Shown here piece by piece: positions 9,737 through 16,669 of a DNA stretch of 64,000 bases. The stretch is from positions 496,001 through 560,000 of the forward strand of contig NZ_JAAATW010000002.1 in the NCBI RefSeq assembly GCF_009908315.1. Direction: 5' to 3'. Both the position numbers and the translations under genes were made by a program. The notes under the pieces were generated by a model. It was given only the letters and a program-made list of their open reading frames with translations, was not told the origin of the DNA and made no database searches. This DNA is from Paragemmobacter ruber. Lineage in GTDB: Bacteria; Pseudomonadota; Alphaproteobacteria; Rhodobacterales; Rhodobacteraceae. Each line of letters opens with the position of its first letter. Position 1 is the stretch's first letter.

Positions 9737-11032
9737 TTACTTGCGGCCGGTTTCGACGGCGCGGTTCAGGTCGAACAAGGATTTGGCAAGCTTCTGGATT
9801 TCCTTGCGGACCGGATTCTTTGGCGCGCTGGCCGCAAGCGGATGGCCGTGGTCATTGGCCTGCGTTACCTGTGCGCCGCCGTCCGGGATCTGCACCTCGA
9901 GCCGGATGTCGAGGCTTTCGGACATGCGCTTCACCCGGCTCTTGGCAGCGAGGTCGGTGAATTTTGGCGCGCGGTTGAGCACGTAGCGGAGTTTCTCGTG
10001 CGGCAGCGTTTCGGCCTTGAGCGCGCGGACAAGGCGCAGCACGTTCTGGGCCGAGCGGAGATCGAGATCCATCATCGCGAAATAGACATGGGCGCGGCTG
10101 AGGACGGTTTCGGTCCAGGCCACGATGGTTTTCGGCATGTCGATGATGACGAAATCGAAATTGGTCTGGGCCATGTCGATGATGCGGGCGATATCATCGG
10201 GGGCGACGATATCGAGCGGCAGCATGTCGGCCGGCGCGGTGAGGATGTGAAGCTTGTCGTTGTAGGTCAGCATCGCCTCGAGGAAGGCGTCGCTGTCGGC
10301 GGCGGCGGTGTCGGACAAGAGTTCGAACACCGCTTCCTTGCGGGGCAGGTCGAGATAGGTGGCGACGGAGCCATACTGGAAATCGAAATCCAACAGGCAG
10401 ACCCGCGGCGGGGCGGCCTTGTCGATGGTGGCCAGTTCCCAGGCAAGGTTGGCCGCGAAGGTGGAGGCGCCCGAGCCGCCCGACAGGCCATGCACGGGCA
10501 GGACCACGCCATCGCGGTCGCCCTTGGCCTTGAAGGCGGGGGTGTGGGGGGCAGCATCGGGGACGGCGTGCAGATGGGTGACGGAGGCGCCTGCGGCAGC
10601 GGGCAGGACGGGCGCGGCGGGGGCGGGCTTGCGGATGCGTTCGATCGCCTCTTTCAGCGCGCCATCGGGAAGGGGGTATGGAACGAAGTCATCGGCGCCC
10701 AGACGCAGCAGCTGATGCAGGCCTGCGGGGCTGATCTGGTCGGCGATGAGGATGACCTTGATCTGCCGTTCAGTGGCGGATTTGATGATCTCGGTGATGC
10801 GGGTGAGGTCGCCCTCATCTTCCGCGTTTACGGCGATGGCCACGAATTCAAGGCTGTCGGCATCCGGCTGCACGAGGAAATCGCGGGCGTCCTCGAAGGT
10901 CAGGTCGCCCCAGTTTTCGCCAAGCTCCAGTTCCATGTCGTCGATCAGGAGATCGAAATTCTGGATATCCCGCGAGATGGTGCAGGCCAGAATCGGCGCG
11001 GGATCCGGCATCATGTTGGCAGCAGTGCTCAT
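9737..11032 (-). CDS. cpaE: pilus assembly/localisation protein CpaE/TadZ
   Basis: A 431-residue protein of the MinD/ParA superfamily with an N-terminal receiver-like domain (about 1-130; VKVILIADQISPAGLHQLLRLGADDFVPYP). The P-loop is deviant (VHGLSGGSGASTFAANLA): it lacks the usual lysine of GKT, a variation known in CpaE/TadZ. LLDFDFQYGSVATYLDL and FVIIDMPK follow. The family positions the Tad apparatus at a cell pole. MSTAANMMPDP is chosen because AGGA lies eight bases upstream; a 29-residue upstream extension is possible but lacks conserved character. Confidence 0.9.
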   Translation of the reverse strand: MSTAANMMPDPAPILACTISRDIQNFDLLIDDMELELGENWGDLTFEDARDFLVQPDADSLEFVAIAVNAEDEGDLTRITEIIKSATERQIKVILIADQISPAGLHQLLRLGADDFVPYPLPDGALKEAIERIRKPAPAAPVLPAAAGASVTHLHAVPDAAPHTPAFKAKGDRDGVVLPVHGLSGGSGASTFAANLAWELATIDKAAPPRVCLLDFDFQYGSVATYLDLPRKEAVFELLSDTAAADSDAFLEAMLTYNDKLHILTAPADMLPLDIVAPDDIARIIDMAQTNFDFVIIDMPKTIVAWTETVLSRAHVYFAMMDLDLRSAQNVLRLVRALKAETLPHEKLRYVLNRAPKFTDLAAKSRVKRMSESLDIRLEVQIPDGGAQVTQANDHGHPLAASAPKNPVRKEIQKLAKSLFDLNRAVETGRK

Positions 11033-11336
11033 CGCCTTTGTCCTTCTTGGCCGGGGGCGCGGCGATGGGCGGCAAGGCCCGTGCCCCGAAGCGGGCAAGG
11101 GTGCAGCACCACCGGTCACCCCCGCACGGCAACGGAGCCGTGAGATTGTTCCCAGTCGAGGGAAAGCTGGGGGGGAATGGTGGCGATTCTTGGGCTAGAA
11201 ACGCGTGATTGTTTGAAATCTGGCGACTTTAACCGGGCGAGGACGGGGGTTGTCGCGTGAACCGTGGGGGGAAAAGGTAACGGGCGGGAATGATCCCCGC
11301 CCGTATTCTGGATTGCGCCGCGATCGGGGGGCGGGG
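11033..11336. other. 304-base intergenic region between the OmpA-like gene and cpaE
   Basis: It holds the minus-strand hairpin of the OmpA-like gene (11270-11304) and then a moderately AT-rich stretch (about 11180-11240) that probably contains a promoter for cpaE and downstream tad genes. A TTTAAC motif lies at 11228-11233. No coding sequence is convincing here. Confidence 0.5.
11270..11304 (-). terminator. hairpin after the OmpA-like lipoprotein gene
   Basis: Read on the minus strand, ACGGGCGGG (11304-11296) pairs with CCCGCCCGT (11288-11280) across a seven-base loop, followed by TTACCTTTTC. The 9-bp stem is perfect and the tail only moderately U-rich, so this is a weak intrinsic terminator or an attenuator between the cpaC and cpaE transcription units. 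Confidence 0.6.
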
Positions 11337-12002
11337 TCAGCCGCCAGCGGGCGGCGCTGACGCCCCGGGATCACCGGCGCCGGCTGCGCCGGTCGTGGTC
11401 GTCGGCACCGATACGGCCCCTTCGATGTAGGTGCGGTAGATGATATCGGCGTATTTTCCGTCCAGCACGGTGGGATGGCGGGCGACAAAGCCCGACACTT
11501 CGGTCACGGTGCGGCGGTTGGCCTCTTCCGGGCCGGGCGTCTGGATCACGGGGCGGGTTTCACCGTAAGACACCAGCGCCTCAAGCCGCGAGCGCGACAG
11601 GCCGCGCGCGGCGAAGTAGCCCACCACGGCCTCGGCCCGGCGCTTGCCGAGGGAATAGTTGTAGCCGTCGGATCCCACCAGATCGGCATGGCCGTAGACA
11701 CGGAAGCGCACCTCGGGGAACTGGCGGATGAAGTTCGCCTGCCGGTCGAGGGTGGCGCGCGCCTCGGGCGTGAGCTGGGCGCTGTTGAAGGGGAAGGTGA
11801 TGGTGGTGGGCACTTCGCGGGCGAAGCGTTCGCCCAGCGCCTGCACCGGGTTGATCTGGCCGGTCTGGACGAGGAGGTTGGTCATCGTCGGGTTGCCGAA
11901 GCCGCCTTCATCGACGCCTTCACCGATGATCTTGCCGTCGCAGGCGGCCAGCGCAAGCAGGGCCGTGGTGGCAAGGACGAGGGGGGTGCTGTTCTTGGCC
12001 AT
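11337..12002 (-). CDS. OmpA-family lipoprotein of the Tad locus
   Basis: A 221-residue lipoprotein: MAKNSTPLVLATTALLALAAC (lipobox LAAC, Cys21). The C-terminal OmpA peptidoglycan-binding domain runs about 65-165, with ITFPFNSAQLTPEARATLDR and YGHADLVGSDGYNYSLGKRRA, the latter matching the diaminopimelate-binding motif region. A Thr/Gly/Ala-rich tail follows. The start is five bases after the cpaC stop. An OmpA-like protein beside the secretin is common in alphaproteobacterial tad loci and may anchor the secretin to the wall. Confidence 0.88.
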   Translation of the reverse strand: MAKNSTPLVLATTALLALAACDGKIIGEGVDEGGFGNPTMTNLLVQTGQINPVQALGERFAREVPTTITFPFNSAQLTPEARATLDRQANFIRQFPEVRFRVYGHADLVGSDGYNYSLGKRRAEAVVGYFAARGLSRSRLEALVSYGETRPVIQTPGPEEANRRTVTEVSGFVARHPTVLDGKYADIIYRTYIEGAVSVPTTTTGAAGAGDPGASAPPAGG

Positions 12003-12007
12003 TCCCG

Positions 12008-13399
12008 TCACTCCATCACATAGCCGTAGGAGCCGGTGAAATCCTGCCGGGCCACTTCGCCCGCGGGACCGTTGGTGGCGGCTTTGCCGACCTCGCCGAA
12101 CAGGAACAGCTCGCGTTCCGTGGGAAGGCGGACGCGGTCGGTGGGCAGGGCCAGCGCCTCGCCCCGCGTGGGCGATACGAGGTGGGGCGTGACGATGATC
12201 ACCAGTTCGGATTGCGACTGCTGGTATTCGACAGAGCGGAAGAGCGTGCCGAGGATCGGGATGTCGCCCAGCCACGGGACCTGACCGTTCAGATCGCGGA
12301 AGTCGTCCTGCAGCAGGCCCGCGATGGCGAAGCTTTCGCCGTCGCGCATTTCCACCGTGGTGGAGGTTTCGCGACGCTTGAAGGCCGCGAGCGTGATGCC
12401 GTTCGACTGCGTGGTGATCGTGCCGTCGATCGAGGAGACGGAAGCGTTGATCTGCAGGTTGATGAGATCGCCATCCACCACGGTGGGGATGAAGTTCATC
12501 TCAACCCCGAAGGGTTTGTAGGCCACGGTGATGGTGCCGTCATCCGATACCGGGATCGGGTATTCGCCCCCGGCGAGGAATTTCGCCTCTTGCCCCGACA
12601 GGGCGGTGAGGTTCGGTTCGGCCAGCGTGCGGACGACGCCCTTGGATTCCAGCGCCTCGAGCAGGATGCCGATCTGGAGCGAGCCGGTGGTGAAGCCCAG
12701 AATACCGGCCGACGAGACGTTCTGGCGCGGTGTCACGCCATCGGGGCCGTTCAGCGTGTTGCCAGGGTTGAGCCAGGTGCCGGTTTCGACGGCGTCATTG
12801 GTGCCGGTGATGGCCAGCGAGGAAGACAGGTTCTTGGCCACCGTGCGCTGCATTTCTGCGAAGCGGACCTTGAGCATCACCTGCTGGGTGCCGCCCACGG
12901 ACATCAGGTTCGACACGCGGCCGGGGGCGTAGCGTTCGGCCAGATCCAGCGCGCGGGCGAGTTTCTGGGTGGAAGATACGGTGCCTGACATGACGATGCC
13001 GTCATTGGCGGTGCGCACCTCGATCTTTTCGCCGGGCAGGATCTGGTTGAGCCGTTCCTTGAATTCGGCGATGTCGGTGATGACCTGCACTTCGACATTG
13101 GTGATCAATTCGCCTTCCGCCGTGAATAGCGTCAGCGTGGTGCGGCCGGGCGTCTTGCCCAGCACGTAGATCGACCTGTCGGACAGGGTGGAGATATCGG
13201 CAATGCCGGGGTTGGCGATGGAAAGTTCCGCGAAGGGAACATCGCTTTCAAGGACCACGGCGCGGTTCATCGGCACTTCGAGTGCCTGAGCCGCCGTTCC
13301 CTTGACGACGCGCAGCACCTCGGCGCCCGCGGTCATGGGGGTGGCGGCGGCGAGGGCAAAGCCCATCACGCCCGCTGCCATCAGCTGTCGCATCTGCAT
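12008..13399 (-). CDS. cpaC: Tad outer-membrane secretin CpaC/RcpA
   Basis: A 463-residue secretin with a cleavable signal peptide (MRQLMAAGVMGFALAAATPMTAGA). A pilus-N domain (about 28-100; VVLESDVPFAELSIANPGIADI) and a BON-like segment (about 105-165) precede the secretin core. That core contains SNLMSVGGTQQVMLKVRFAE, EAKFLAGGEYPIPV and the C-terminal VPWLGDIPILGTLFRS, a strong secretin hallmark. It forms the outer-membrane gate for the Flp pilus. The ATG has GGCAGGT upstream. The leader contains a perfect DnaA box. Confidence 0.95.
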   Translation of the reverse strand: MQMRQLMAAGVMGFALAAATPMTAGAEVLRVVKGTAAQALEVPMNRAVVLESDVPFAELSIANPGIADISTLSDRSIYVLGKTPGRTTLTLFTAEGELITNVEVQVITDIAEFKERLNQILPGEKIEVRTANDGIVMSGTVSSTQKLARALDLAERYAPGRVSNLMSVGGTQQVMLKVRFAEMQRTVAKNLSSSLAITGTNDAVETGTWLNPGNTLNGPDGVTPRQNVSSAGILGFTTGSLQIGILLEALESKGVVRTLAEPNLTALSGQEAKFLAGGEYPIPVSDDGTITVAYKPFGVEMNFIPTVVDGDLINLQINASVSSIDGTITTQSNGITLAAFKRRETSTTVEMRDGESFAIAGLLQDDFRDLNGQVPWLGDIPILGTLFRSVEYQQSQSELVIIVTPHLVSPTRGEALALPTDRVRLPTERELFLFGEVGKAATNGPAGEVARQDFTGSYGYVME

Positions 13400-13490
13400 C
13401 GGTGACCTGCCCTTTCGATCACACCTCTGATCGCGGGTCTTTGTTGCCCGCTCCGTTGCCCAACATGCCTGAGGTGGGGATTTATTGCAA

Positions 13491-13544
13491 GAATCATTGC
13501 CTTAGACGCCAAACCTTATGTGGATAACTGGCAACAGGTGTTAA
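13491..13544 (-). promoter_or_regulatory. cpaC leader with perfect DnaA box and GANTC site
   Basis: TGTGGATAA at 13519-13527 (TTATCCACA on the minus strand) is an exact consensus DnaA box. GAATC at 13491-13495 is a CcrM-type GANTC site, and GTTAA at 13540-13544 is a possible CtrA half site. All lie 90-145 bases upstream of cpaC. Only the DnaA box is individually notable at this GC content. Confidence 0.5.
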
Positions 13545-13573
13545 GGTGGCGCAAGGCATGGCGGAGATGGGAA

Positions 13574-13603
13574 GGCGCAGCCACCATATCCGGTGGTTGC
13601 GCC
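13574..13603 (-). terminator. hairpin after cpaB
   Basis: GGCGCAGCCACC (13574-13585) pairs with GGTGGTTGCGCC (13592-13603) over a six-base loop, with one G-U pair. On the minus strand it lies 38 bases past the cpaB stop and is followed by TTCCCATC. It suggests that flp-cpaB and cpaC onward are separately controlled. Confidence 0.5.
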
Positions 13604-13641
13604 CCTGTCGCAGCACTCGCCGTGGGGCGAGGGTCGCCGGA

Positions 13642-14481
13642 TCAGTTCGTGCAGGGGATCGGGATTTCCACCACCTCGCCGCCCTTGCGGTTGCGGATGG
13701 TGCAGACGCGTTCGGCCTCGACCTCGATCACCTCTTCAGGGGTGATGCCGAGGAGGGAGGCGCTGTCCACCTCGATCTTGTCGTCGATGCCTGCGGTATC
13801 GGCCCCGACGAGCGAGAGCGCGAGCCTGCCGGTGGCCTGGGCCTGGGCAAGGCGGGCCACCTGTTCGGGGGTGGCCTGCACCGTCACCGTCTGGGCGACG
13901 ATGGCCCCGCCGGTGGTGGCGCCTGCGGCGGTCTGGTCAATCGCGATGACGTTGACGCTGCTTTCGATCAGGCGGGTGATTTCGCGGCTGCCGTCGCTGC
14001 CGGTCCAGTACACATCGACATAGTTGCCCGGATAGACGAAGCCCGACACGCCCGAGGAGGCGTTCACGCTGATGGCGAAGGCGCGCTTGCCATCTTCCAG
14101 CGCGCCGGTCAGGCCTGCAGGCTGACCGGGTTCGGTGATCTTGACCGCAAGGATGGGTTCGTGGGTTTCCATCGGGCGCAGGACGTAGCGGGGGCGTTCC
14201 TCATCCGGCGGGAAGAGCAAGGCCTCGTCGCTGAAGGTGCCTTCGGGCAGGGCGTTCTTCTGCCAGAAGATCTTTTTCACATCTTCGGCCAGCAGCGGAT
14301 CGCCGTAGCGCAGCGGCTTGGTGACGACGTAGACCTCGACCAGTTCGCCGACCTGCGCGCGGAAGGCGCGTTCGCGATCCAGCTGTGACGCCGTCTGGTT
14401 GATGTAGCCCTGTGCCATGTAAACGGCAAAGCCCGCCAGCGCCACGCCGACGAGCAGGACCAATCCGAAGATCATACGCAT
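13642..14481 (-). CDS. cpaB: Flp pilus assembly protein CpaB/RcpC
   Basis: A 279-residue envelope protein with an N-terminal membrane anchor (MIFGLVLLVGVALAGFAVYM) and a SAF-type domain near residues 45-115 (VEVYVVTKPLRYGDPLLAED). The RcpC/CpaB domain follows, with GKRAFAISVNASSGVSGFVY and PGNYVDVYWTG. It associates with the CpaC secretin. The ATG of MRMIFG is chosen because GAGG lies nine bases upstream; a GTG ten codons earlier (14511) is an alternative. Confidence 0.93.
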   Translation of the reverse strand: MRMIFGLVLLVGVALAGFAVYMAQGYINQTASQLDRERAFRAQVGELVEVYVVTKPLRYGDPLLAEDVKKIFWQKNALPEGTFSDEALLFPPDEERPRYVLRPMETHEPILAVKITEPGQPAGLTGALEDGKRAFAISVNASSGVSGFVYPGNYVDVYWTGSDGSREITRLIESSVNVIAIDQTAAGATTGGAIVAQTVTVQATPEQVARLAQAQATGRLALSLVGADTAGIDDKIEVDSASLLGITPEEVIEVEAERVCTIRNRKGGEVVEIPIPCTN

Positions 14482-14565
14482 TGTCTGTTGCCTCGATGTG
14501 TTCCGCGCCACTGCGGGCGGGTTGAAGATGAAGCCGCGCCCCGGTGGGGGTGCGGCGGAAATGGA

Positions 14566-14769
14566 TCAGTTGTCGCGGTTGCTGGACGCCACGACGTCTT
14601 CGGCGATGCCGTTCGTCGCGGTCTGCGTGGAGGCGCGGATCGTGACCATCAGCGGGATCGCGAGAAGGACCACGGCTGCAGCGAGGACCACCCAATCGGC
14701 GGTCACGGCCCCATCTTCTTCGGTGCGGAAGGTGGTGAGGCGGTCTTTGTCTTCCTTGGTGTCGGTCAT
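14566..14769 (-). CDS. second Flp-like pilin peptide
   Basis: A 67-residue prepilin-like peptide. A charged leader (MTDTKEDKDRLTTFRTEEDG) precedes the processing motif G-AVTADW and the hydrophobic helix VVLAAAVVLLAIPLMVTIRA. The predicted cleavage is after Gly20, leaving 47 residues. Compared with classical Flp (G-VTAIEY), position +5 is Asp and +6 is Trp, as in the neighbouring flp. The leader is more acidic than that of flp1, and the gene is separated from it by a strong hairpin. It could be a minor pilin. GGAG lies seven bases before the ATG. Confidence 0.8.
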   Translation of the reverse strand: MTDTKEDKDRLTTFRTEEDGAVTADWVVLAAAVVLLAIPLMVTIRASTQTATNGIAEDVVASSNRDN

Positions 14770-14854
14770 GTCCGAACTCCGGTTCGCGCGCCGTTCTGTG
14801 GGCCATCTGGCCCGCGCGGCTATGCTGTCACTCGTTCTGGGCCTTTTTGTGGCT

Positions 14855-14879
14855 GCGGCCAGGCTTTTGGCCTGGCCGC
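14855..14879. terminator. perfect 10-bp hairpin between the two pilin genes
   Basis: GCGGCCAGGC (14855-14864) and GCCTGGCCGC (14870-14879) form a perfect 10-bp stem with a five-base loop, 29 bases past the flp stop on the minus strand. No U-tract follows in that direction, so it probably acts as a 3'-end stabiliser or attenuator rather than a classical terminator. Confidence 0.6.
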
Positions 14880-14907
14880 GCTGAGATCGTCGCCTTGCGA
14901 GGAGCGA

Positions 14908-15093
14908 TCAGTTGTTCGAGTTGGTGATCACGTCAGCGCCGACGTTGCCGGCGGCGGTGCGGATCGACGAACCCATGGTGCTGGCGATGATGATGCCCAG
15001 AGCGACAACCGCGCCGGTCAGCACAACCCAGTCAACCGTCACAGCGCCCGACTCGTCGTTCTTGAAGGATTTGAAGATGTTCAGCAGTTTCAT
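14908..15093 (-). CDS. flp: Flp-type major pilin
   Basis: A 61-residue prepilin. The leader MKLLNIFKSFKNDESG is followed by the cleavage motif G-AVTVDW and the helix VVLTGAVVALGIIIASTMGS; the tail is NVGADVITNSNN. Cleavage after Gly16 would leave a 45-residue mature pilin, as expected for Flp/Fap pilins. It heads the minus-strand tad locus behind an AT-rich leader and is followed by a stable hairpin, consistent with abundant expression. AAGGGAA lies seven bases before the ATG. The Asp+5/Trp+6 replaces the textbook Glu+5/Tyr+6. Confidence 0.9.
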   Translation of the reverse strand: MKLLNIFKSFKNDESGAVTVDWVVLTGAVVALGIIIASTMGSSIRTAAGNVGADVITNSNN

Positions 15094-15466
15094 GGTCGTA
15101 TTCCCTTGGTTCAGGTTCAGGTTTCAGGTCTTGCTCACAACCGCGCCGGGGTCTGTCGGTCCGTTTCGTTCGTTCCGTCTTCCGTTCGGTATGGGTGCAT
15201 ATGGCCCCCGAATCGTGGCGGCAGTTGGGTGTGAGGTGGGCATTTTCCGCCACATGTAGATTTTTAGGGTATGGCCGCCTAACCGATTGAAAACACACAA
15301 AACAAAGTCAGGGCGCCCATACTTTCGTTTGGGTTTTTATGCTTTCGGCTGGCAAATTTGGCGATTTTGCCACGTTTTTTCCGGGTGGGAGTGGCGCGAA
15401 ACCCTGTTTTCGCGGATACTTAGGGTTGCAAGAGGCAGGCACAGACAGGAAAGGCATCCGGCAGAG
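15094..15466. promoter_or_regulatory. 373-base divergent promoter region between flp and the lytic transglycosylase
   Basis: This is the most AT-rich stretch of the left part of the window (about 15250-15430), containing TTTTTAGGG, TTGAAAACACACAAAACAAA and GTTTTTTCC. It presumably holds the flp promoter on the minus strand and the transglycosylase promoter on the plus strand. A GANTC site lies at 15210-15214. I could not assign -35/-10 boxes with confidence. Confidence 0.5.
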
Positions 15467-16351
15467 ATGCGATTCCGGGCAGCAGTTCTGATCGCGGCGA
15501 TCGCGATATCGTCGGGTGATTCCGCCCCTGCCGAGGGGCTGGATCCGGCACGGGATTTCACGTTCAAGCGGGTGAAGGTGGGCGAGCGGCCACCGGGCGC
15601 GCGCGGGCTGGTGCAGATCGACCCGGCCGAGCAGGCGCGGCTTCTGGCGGCGCTGCCCAAGACGAGCGCCCCGCATGCCGAGCCCGCCTTGCCGCCGGTC
15701 GAGGCCGGTGCGCCGGGGGCAAGCCCCGCCCCTGCTGCCCCCGCCCCGGCCGAGGCGCGCTATGCGTGGTTCTGGGATGCGGTGCCTGCGGGGATCGAGG
15801 ATCTGTCGGGCCGGTTCCCGCTGGCGCTGGCTGCGCTGACGCAGGGGCCGGATGGCGCGAAGGTCGCCGCGCCGCGCCTGCAGGACATGCAGCAGTTGGC
15901 CGACAGCTATGGGGTGGAGCTGCTGAAGGCCACGGTGGGAACCGAGGTGTCGCCCGCGCTGGCGCTGGCGGTGATGGCGGCGGAAAGCGCGGGGCGCGCG
16001 GATGCGGTCAGCCATGCCGGGGCGCAGGGGTTGATGCAGCTGATCCCCGCGACGGCGGAACGGTTTGGTGTGGCCGATGCGATGGACCCGGTGGAGAACA
16101 TAAAGGGCGGTGTGGCCTATCTCGACTGGCTGATGAAGCATTTCGACCGCGACCCGATCATGGTGATCGCGGCCTATAATGCGGGCGAGGGGGCGGTGCG
16201 CGCCAATGGCGGGGTGCCGCCCTATGCCGAGACGCGGGATTATGTGCCCAAGGTTCTGGCCGCGTGGCAGGTGGCACAGGGGCTGTGCCTCACCCCGCCC
16301 GAGGTGGTGAGCGATCCCTGCGTGTTCCGGGTGATTTCGGCCAGCAACTGA
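15467..16351 (+). CDS. lytic transglycosylase (SLT family)
   Basis: A 294-residue exported murein hydrolase. MRFRAAVLIAAIAISSGDSAPA is a signal peptide; an Ala/Pro-rich linker lies about 70-100. The Slt domain (about 145-265) has the catalytic glutamate in ALAVMAAESAGRADAVS, followed by GAQGLMQLIPATAERFGV and NIKGGVAYLDWLM, then VIAAYNAGEGAV. It cleaves glycan strands to 1,6-anhydro ends. Its divergent position beside flp suggests a possible role in opening the wall for the pilus, but a general housekeeping role is equally possible. Confidence 0.92.
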   Translation: MRFRAAVLIAAIAISSGDSAPAEGLDPARDFTFKRVKVGERPPGARGLVQIDPAEQARLLAALPKTSAPHAEPALPPVEAGAPGASPAPAAPAPAEARYAWFWDAVPAGIEDLSGRFPLALAALTQGPDGAKVAAPRLQDMQQLADSYGVELLKATVGTEVSPALALAVMAAESAGRADAVSHAGAQGLMQLIPATAERFGVADAMDPVENIKGGVAYLDWLMKHFDRDPIMVIAAYNAGEGAVRANGGVPPYAETRDYVPKVLAAWQVAQGLCLTPPEVVSDPCVFRVISASN

Positions 16352-16381
16352 CGGGCGTGACGCCGGACCTTTGGGCGCGGG

Positions 16382-16669
16382 TCAGACGGCGAAGACATCC
16401 GCCCATTCGGGGTGCTTCTTGCGCTGGGCGTTCACGAAGGGGCAGAGGGGCATGATCTTTACCCCTTCGGCGCGGGCATCCTGAACCAGCCGGGTGACGA
16501 GGGCGAGGCCGGCGCCGGTGCCGCGAAAGCTGTCGGGGACACCCGTGTGATCGGCGATGATCAGCGTGGGCGAGGTGATGGAATAGGTCAGCTCTGCCTC
16601 TTCCCCGTTGTGGCGGATGACATAGCGACCCTTGGTCGTCCCGTGTTCGCGTGTGATCTCATGCGTCAT
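16382..16669 (-). CDS. small GNAT-like N-acetyltransferase (YjdJ type)
   Basis: A 95-residue protein matching the short acetyltransferase family related to human GTLF3B. RYVIRHNGEEAELTYSI and TLIIADHTGVPDSFRGTGAG resemble the acetyl-CoA-binding loop, followed by ALVTRLVQDARAEGVKIMPLCPFV. The family is usually annotated as N-acetyltransferase without known substrate. Its ATG overlaps the end of the upstream fusion gene by 11 bases, implying cotranscription. Confidence 0.82.
   Translation of the reverse strand: MTHEITREHGTTKGRYVIRHNGEEAELTYSITSPTLIIADHTGVPDSFRGTGAGLALVTRLVQDARAEGVKIMPLCPFVNAQRKKHPEWADVFAV

Noticed and set aside
13491-15214. GANTC sites as evidence of CcrM control on their own
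   Set aside because: GANTC is expected every few hundred bases, so single sites carry little weight without other signals.
15094-15466. Specific -35/-10 boxes for flp and the transglycosylase
   Set aside because: Several loose matches exist, none with good hexamers and 16-18 base spacing.
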